The notes under the pieces are model-generated. The model was not told the origin of the DNA. It saw only the letters and a list, made by a program, of their open reading frames with translations, and ran no database searches. A stretch of 64,000 nt of DNA from Corella eumyota (taxonomy: Eukaryota; Chordata; Ascidiacea; Phlebobranchia; Corellidae). Shown piece by piece: positions 59,101-64,000 of this stretch. The position numbers and the translations under genes are program-made. The stretch lies in NCBI GenBank assembly GCA_963082875.1, contig OY720101.1:6758001-6822000 (forward strand). Reading direction: 5' to 3'. The first letter of the stretch is position 1. The number at the start of each line of letters is the position of its first letter.

Positions 59101-61435
59101 CATGACATTAGATTGAAAAATATTTTCATATATTTTTCCGGTCATTCAATTTGGCACACCTTCAAAAAATTGTTTTTTCACAGTTAGATATTATCAAATT
59201 TAAACAAATATCCGCTTGACTTAGGGCATTTACATGGTCCATTTCCTATTTAAACACTTTTGTTAGATGATGTTGTGCATAGTGAACAAAGTAGATGATG
59301 TTGTGCATAGTGAACAAATGTTTTTAACATCAAATAAAATGCATTTTTTGATAAAGTTTGAATTGAACCAGAAATTTTTTTATAAATAATTGTTAAAGTT
59401 ATTAAAATAAAAAGATTAATAAATTAAATATATTGTTGTAGAAATAATTATCTTTCGTAAAAAAATATTAGGAAATTTTTGGTATTGATAAAATAATAAA
59501 TCATGTAATTTTAAGTAATAAAAATATGGTATTTGTTTGGGAAAATTTCATATTGATAAAATAATAATCAAACAGATTGATATGAAAATAATTGTTATAA
59601 TTGAATGAGGTCTTACCACTATTTATCTTCTACTTTGATGAATTTATTTTGCCATTATTTTATTTTGATATTAATAAAATATATTTTCTTAGCTTAAAAA
59701 TATGTTTTTTTAAATAAGATAATTTTTTTAGAATTGACGGTATTAAAAATAGTGTTTATTTATTTTTGTAGAACATTATTTAATGCAATTATAATATAAT
59801 TTTAAGTAAACTCATATTCCACTCTTTCATTTTAAAAATATTATTGTCAGTGAGATAAAAATATTTTTGTAACTGAGTTTTGCAATACAAATTAAACGTT
59901 GTATAAGAATACGGGGTAAAAATTATCAATGGGTAAAAAAATTTTAACTGTTAATATTACTTGACCCATAGAGTCAGGTTTAAATTCCTCTCACCCAAAA
60001 AATAAAATATTGATTATAAAAAACTTGTTGAAACCTAATAGAAAATTGAGTTTTTATTATTTAAATTATGTTTTAATATGTAGAAGTATTTAAAAAACTA
60101 TGAGTGATTATTTAATTAATTTTATTAATAAAACTTATTTTAAATTAAATTAATATTATGTAAAAAAGGCTTTGTTAAATTTTTTAAATTTTTTATGCAC
60201 AACATAATAGACAAAGCGGTAAAAATGTAAGAAATGTCCATTTATTTAAAATACACTTTGTATTACAGGTGTTGTAATGGTTTGTATTACTGGAGAATAA
60301 AGGAATATGCAAGGTTAAGAAAGGCTGCATCAATGGGGGAAATGTCAGTTTTACATAGGTATGTTTCCTGTAAATCCCCACTACTATATATACAATAAAT
60401 ATCACTATTTTTAGCAACTATTGTCTATTTATTATTTTTAAATCCAACTTATTTTCGAAAAATGTATTTGTCAAAATCACTTTATTTTAAAACGGTTAAC
60501 TATTTTAAGGAAATTACTGTTTAGTTCTTTAAATAATTTCAAGTATTCACCAATTTTTCTTGTTATTGCAGTCCAGGGTTTTATACAAGTCCCCAAGGTT
60601 ATCGCATGTGTGTACGTGCCAACCTAGATGGTGTGGAGAATGCCCAGGGTACCCACTTATCACTGTTTGTTCATATCATGAAGGGAGAATATGACGACTT
60701 TCTAACCTGGCCATTCAGTGGGACTATTACTTTAACTGTAATTAACCAAGTAAGTAAATAAATGTTGTATTAAGTTGATTTAATCTTTGTGTAACCCCAT
60801 TGCTTCTTCTTTTCAGTTTATTTTAAAATGATGTCATCGGTTTGATAAATTATTTACTTTAATTTCAAAATTTTTTGGGCAAATTGAAGCAGATGGTTTT
60901 TGAATTTGATTCTGGGAATTTTTCAAGGCATGACTCCTATTTAATTGGAATTGTTTTTATTTACTTTCTGGTTTTTAAAAATACACATTAGGTTCTTCAT
61001 AGCTTTTACCTTAGGAAAAAATAAGGTCAACCTTATATAGTGATATTAGAAAAAGGCTGGTCTGATAAAAAATTTTGATGCTTAAGATTTGAGAACCATG
61101 TAAAACCTAAGTTTTACCCTACTACAGGCTTAAAGATTAAATGCTTAAAGGTTTTCCAAATAAAAATTTTCTAGCTATTTTGGAATAATGCAATTTATAA
61201 ATATTAATTTTTTTAGCGTGAACTGGCATCACAGCGGTCTCATATTTCAGAAACTTTGGAGGCCCGGCAAAACCTGATGGCATTCCAGCGTCCAACAACA
61301 GAAAGAAACCAGAAGGGGTATGGTTATATTGACTTTTTTCCATTAAGGATGATTGAAAATGAGGGTTTTATTAAAGATAACACACTTGTTATTAAAGCCC
61401 AGGTTAAGGTTAATGAGCAGGTTCTTGTAAAATAA
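47187..61435 (+). CDS. TRAF6: TRAF6, RING E3 ubiquitin ligase adaptor
   Basis: TRAF6 builds K63-linked ubiquitin chains with Ubc13/Uev1a downstream of Toll/IL-1 and TNF-family receptors. Thirteen exons give 602 residues: 47187-47277, 47557-47689, 47882-48029, 48583-48744, 49694-49768, 52518-52595, 53680-53859, 54219-54336, 54692-54911, 57307-57423, 60269-60358, 60572-60749, 61217-61435. The RING ([20 protein letters not shown]...CPID) is at about 44-84, then TRAF zinc fingers to about 230, a Ser-rich linker, a coiled coil ([11 protein letters not shown], close to human IRELTAKMETQ) and a MATH/TRAF-C domain from NGLYYWRI (about 442) with [34 protein letters not shown] and LMAFQRPT. It lacks the tail beyond the MATH domain seen in human TRAF6. 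Exon 7 has two in-frame donors (53859 or 53868). Confidence 0.94.
49769..52517. other. TRAF6 intron 5, with a GC-richer block
   Basis: 2.7-kb intron, mostly AT-rich. The stretch at about 50870-51140 is GC-richer and contains AAGGTCA and ATTA-type motifs, a possible intronic regulatory element. No exon or mobile element is recognised. Confidence 0.4.
55796..56738. repeat. 473-bp tandem duplication in TRAF6 intron 9
   Basis: Copy 1 is 55796-56268 and copy 2 is 56269-56738, differing at only a handful of positions by eye. Each contains two GTAATTCYGTTACC motifs. High similarity implies a recent event. Confidence 0.9.
55948..56963. repeat. Six dispersed GTAATTCYGTTACC motifs
   Basis: A near-palindromic motif at 55948, 56110, 56421, 56583, 56783 and 56950. 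Four lie inside the 473-bp duplication and two lie beyond it. Spacings near 160-167 bp recur, hinting at an older shorter unit. Confidence 0.75.
57424..60268. other. TRAF6 intron 10
   Basis: 2.8-kb AT-rich intron. It contains a 27-bp tandem pair, core GATGATGTTGTGCATAGTG, at 59264-59318 and a short repeated TTTTATACCTACACTT at about 57799-57840. No coding potential is seen. Confidence 0.5.
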
Positions 61436-61436
61436 A
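61431..61436 (+). terminator. poly(A) signal overlapping the TRAF6 stop
   Basis: AATAAA spans the TAA stop codon (61433-61435). I saw no other AATAAA in the next several hundred bases, but weaker variants could serve. Confidence 0.35.
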
Positions 61437-62664
61437 AATCTTTTTGATGATTTTTTTTTTATATCAGTGTTATTTTAACAGTTTCATTTTCTTAAATTTA
61501 AAGTTTTTCAAATTTTTCAATTCAAACCATAATTTTAATAAGTTTTGTAATTATTTTACGAGGTCAATTTTTTTGTGTTGAATATAATGTGTAATTTTAA
61601 AGAAAGCCTTTTTTTAATATTTTACTAGGTGTAAACGAACTATTAATTTTTGTTTTGTTTAAGTTGTTAAGTATAATAATCGGCTGCAAAATTATATTTT
61701 AGGCATATCAGCATGTAACATAATATTGCATTTAAATGGTTTATATATATATATATTTTGGCTTGCCTTTTTATTCTTATCTGCTTTTAGAATCAAGGTT
61801 AAACCGCTTGGAAAAAGTTTTACAAATAGTCTTAAGTTGTTTTTTATTAGGTTAACATGTCGATGTAACATATATTTATTGTTCTAATATTGCGTTTTTT
61901 CTTTAAACCAGTTAATGTACCGCTGAACTATTAAAAGGTTGTACTCTTTTCAATGTTTCAATACTTTGCATGTGCAATACACCACTGTTTATTGTTCAAA
62001 ATTTGTGTTTATTGGTATATAGAACTTCTATTAATATTTTAAAAATTAGTGAGGATAAAACATATTTAGCGCCACCACCCACAGAAAATAAAATGGTGGG
62101 AAACAGAAAGCGCTGTAACTAGGAAATGTATCTAGGGAAGCTTTTCATTCTTCGGAACACTTGAGATACCTTCAGTTGCCTTTGTAAAGAAAACATGTTT
62201 GCTAAACACACATAAGATTATTGGATTAGTAAACCAAAGTAAATAGGTAAAAATAATCGTGCCAAATGCAAAATAAATTTAGCATCGATTATTTTCCATA
62301 CGTCGACTTTACTTTAATGTGTTTCGTCATTCGATTAAAAAATGGTTTTGCGCAAAAAACTTTAGAAAAGTTTAGAATATTTAAACAGCATTTAATATCA
62401 GAATATTGATGTGAAAATTAAGTATTCAATTTCAAGTGTGACCAGTCGTTAAAAACAGTTTCATTTAAATTTATTTGTTTGCACACGTGACAAGTCTGTT
62501 CTGTCTGTTTGTTTACCTTTTGTGCATGGACAAGTCGAAAACGATGTAAACGTCGACCATAACATTATTTGCGGTATAAATACAATTACCTGCATTAATT
62601 TAACTTAATTAACTTTTTTTTGTTTAAGTTTTGTTTAAGGGTAGTAACACTAGGTAAAGTAAGC
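61436..62664. other. Intergenic, TRAF6 to SAXO-like gene
   Basis: 1.2 kb with the TRAF6 3' end and the promoter side of the next gene. A TA run lies at about 61743-61756 and an E-box CACGTG at about 62484. No gene is visible. Confidence 0.5.
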
Positions 62665-63933
62665 ATGGGTAGACCACGAATTGTAAAACGGTTTAGTAAA
62701 ACAGTTGACAAAAATCAAGGTCATCTTGGTGGAAATGCAAGCAACTATCACTCAACCTACATTGAGCATAAGTAAGTGTTTAGATCTAAATGTGTCAAGA
62801 ATAAAATGTTGGGTTGATTTTAAAGACATATAACTCAGTGCTTAAATCTCGCACTGATTGTTCAAAATTTATATATATAGGTGCTTAACAAAGCTGGTGA
62901 AGTTATCTTTTTACATTAAAAATAAAAAAATGTTGTGCTATATTTTATAAATGCAAACTGGTGTCTCTAACATAAATATTTTTTAAAAAACTCAGGGATT
63001 TTGTACCAGTTAAAAATGTGAAGCCACCAGTAACACCTCCCCCACCCAGACATCCAGCAATGATGGTAGAAACTACTGCCATGAATTCCTATGTCCCTAA
63101 AGATGTTACTAACCGAAGAGGGATGATCAAACCGGTTTGTAAAAACTGTTTTTAAACTATTGGTGGTGTAGCAATGGCATAGCAAAAAGAGTGGAATTAA
63201 TTGCTTTTATTTAATCCATTTTTGAGTTTTTTGATGTGTGTTTTTAGGTTGAAAAACATGAGATTTCAGATGAGCCAATAAGTAATTCCACTGTTTATAG
63301 AAAAGAATTTGTGTCCAAAAAACCTTTACCTGCAATCCAATCGGTAAGCAATACATTATTAATGTTTGACAAATTCTTAAAACTGTAAAAATTTCAACTC
63401 TTGATGCTACTTAAACAACTGATATTGCTAGAGTACATTATTTAAAAAAATAACTTAATTTTGTTAGTACCAAATAAATATTTAAATATTTGAAAAAATA
63501 TTAATTAAAATTTAGAGGCCAAGAACAAATGCAGAAGAAAGAGCTGTTGATCAAAATGTGAAATTTGATGGACGTACTACCAACAAGCAATACTACCAGG
63601 AGTGGGAACATCAAAACTTACAGCGGTTTGGAGAACTGCCTTGCTACTCCACCACCATGATATACCCAGACAAAAAAGTATTGTCTGGTGATAAGGAACT
63701 GCTTTTGTCAAGGACACACACAGATTATCCTTACAAGACCATTCCAAAACCTGAAATGGTAAAAGTGGCTGAAGGCAACATTAAAGTTGGAGAAGGTAAT
63801 AATTCTAAAAAAAAATTTTCATCATTGAGTTTATTGTTGTTAACTGGACTTACCTTTTTATATACCTTGAAAGAATGGTTGTAAGTGATAGTCTTAGAAA
63901 ACATATTTTTTAGGTGAAAGGTACCTATTTAAA
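62665..63933 (+). CDS. SAXO-like axonemal microtubule protein, 5' part
   Basis: Five exons, 62665-62771, 62996-63134, 63248-63343, 63516-63795 and 63914-63933, join in frame (about 213 residues) and the gene runs past the window. The protein is basic and Pro/Tyr-rich. FDGRTTNKQYYQEW, KDFVPVKNVKPP and SRTHTDYPYKTIPKP resemble the repeated F..TT....Y modules of SAXO/FAM154 proteins, which bind and stabilise ciliary microtubules, so a cilium or flagellum role is inferred. The last visible exon is a 20-nt microexon (GERYLFK) bounded by TTTTTTTAG and GTAAGT. Another microtubule inner protein family remains possible. Confidence 0.6.
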
Positions 63934-64000
63934 GTAAGTTTTATAAAAAAAAGGATTGATAGAATATTTACATAATTTGTTGTTGTATGGTCACCAATAA

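Noticed and set aside
1-64000. Retroviral, Polinton or other virus-like copies
   Set aside because: No reverse transcriptase, integrase, protease, capsid or polymerase motifs and no LTR pairs were seen in any frame.

Overview
The window looks like a gene-dense stretch of an ascidian (tunicate) genome, probably Ciona-like. This is inferred from strongly AT-rich DNA, many short GT-AG introns of about 60-500 bp, and a chordate-type gene set (TRAF6, a TAM-like receptor kinase, ALDH1A, centlein, aladin). No species-specific marker was checked. There is no prokaryotic or organellar sequence, CRISPR array, tRNA or rRNA gene, and no retroviral or other virus-like element was recognised.

Layout. 25-676 (+) is the 3' end of PPP1R21. 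1380-8313 holds three consecutive genes whose coding regions have no introns: a mu-class glutathione S-transferase (-), a 1044-residue TAM-like receptor tyrosine kinase (+), and a tandem TREX-type exonuclease (-) whose first domain has lost catalytic residues. 9489-20395 (+) is centlein (CNTLN), which I could assemble as 30 exons and 1316 residues; its first intron carries a hAT-type MITE. 20396-26739 is 6.3 kb of non-coding, partly GC-richer DNA upstream of an ALDH1A-like gene (26740-34573, +, 11 exons, 554 residues). Intron 7 of that gene contains a complete GPX7/8-type peroxidase on the opposite strand (32070-33352). 35235-39446 (+) is aladin (AAAS), with a 106-bp segment duplicated identically in two introns and a tRNA-derived SINE in a third.

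From 39965 to 46264 three minus-strand genes lie in a row: a divergent secreted cyclophilin, a rolling-stone-like six-pass membrane protein, and a cyclophilin-B-like protein with the same exon plan as the first. 47187-61435 (+) is TRAF6 (13 exons, 602 residues), with long AT-rich introns, one holding a 473-bp tandem duplication. 62665 to the window end (+) is the 5' part of a SAXO-like microtubule protein gene.

There is no operon-like functional cluster. Themes are redox and ER folding (GST, GPX7/8, two secreted cyclophilins), centrosome and cilium (centlein, SAXO-like), signalling (TRAF6, TAM-like kinase), and nucleic acid turnover (TREX-like). All exon joins were made by hand from splice signals, reading-frame continuity and remembered family sequences. 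They agree in phase throughout, but no transcript or database search was available.
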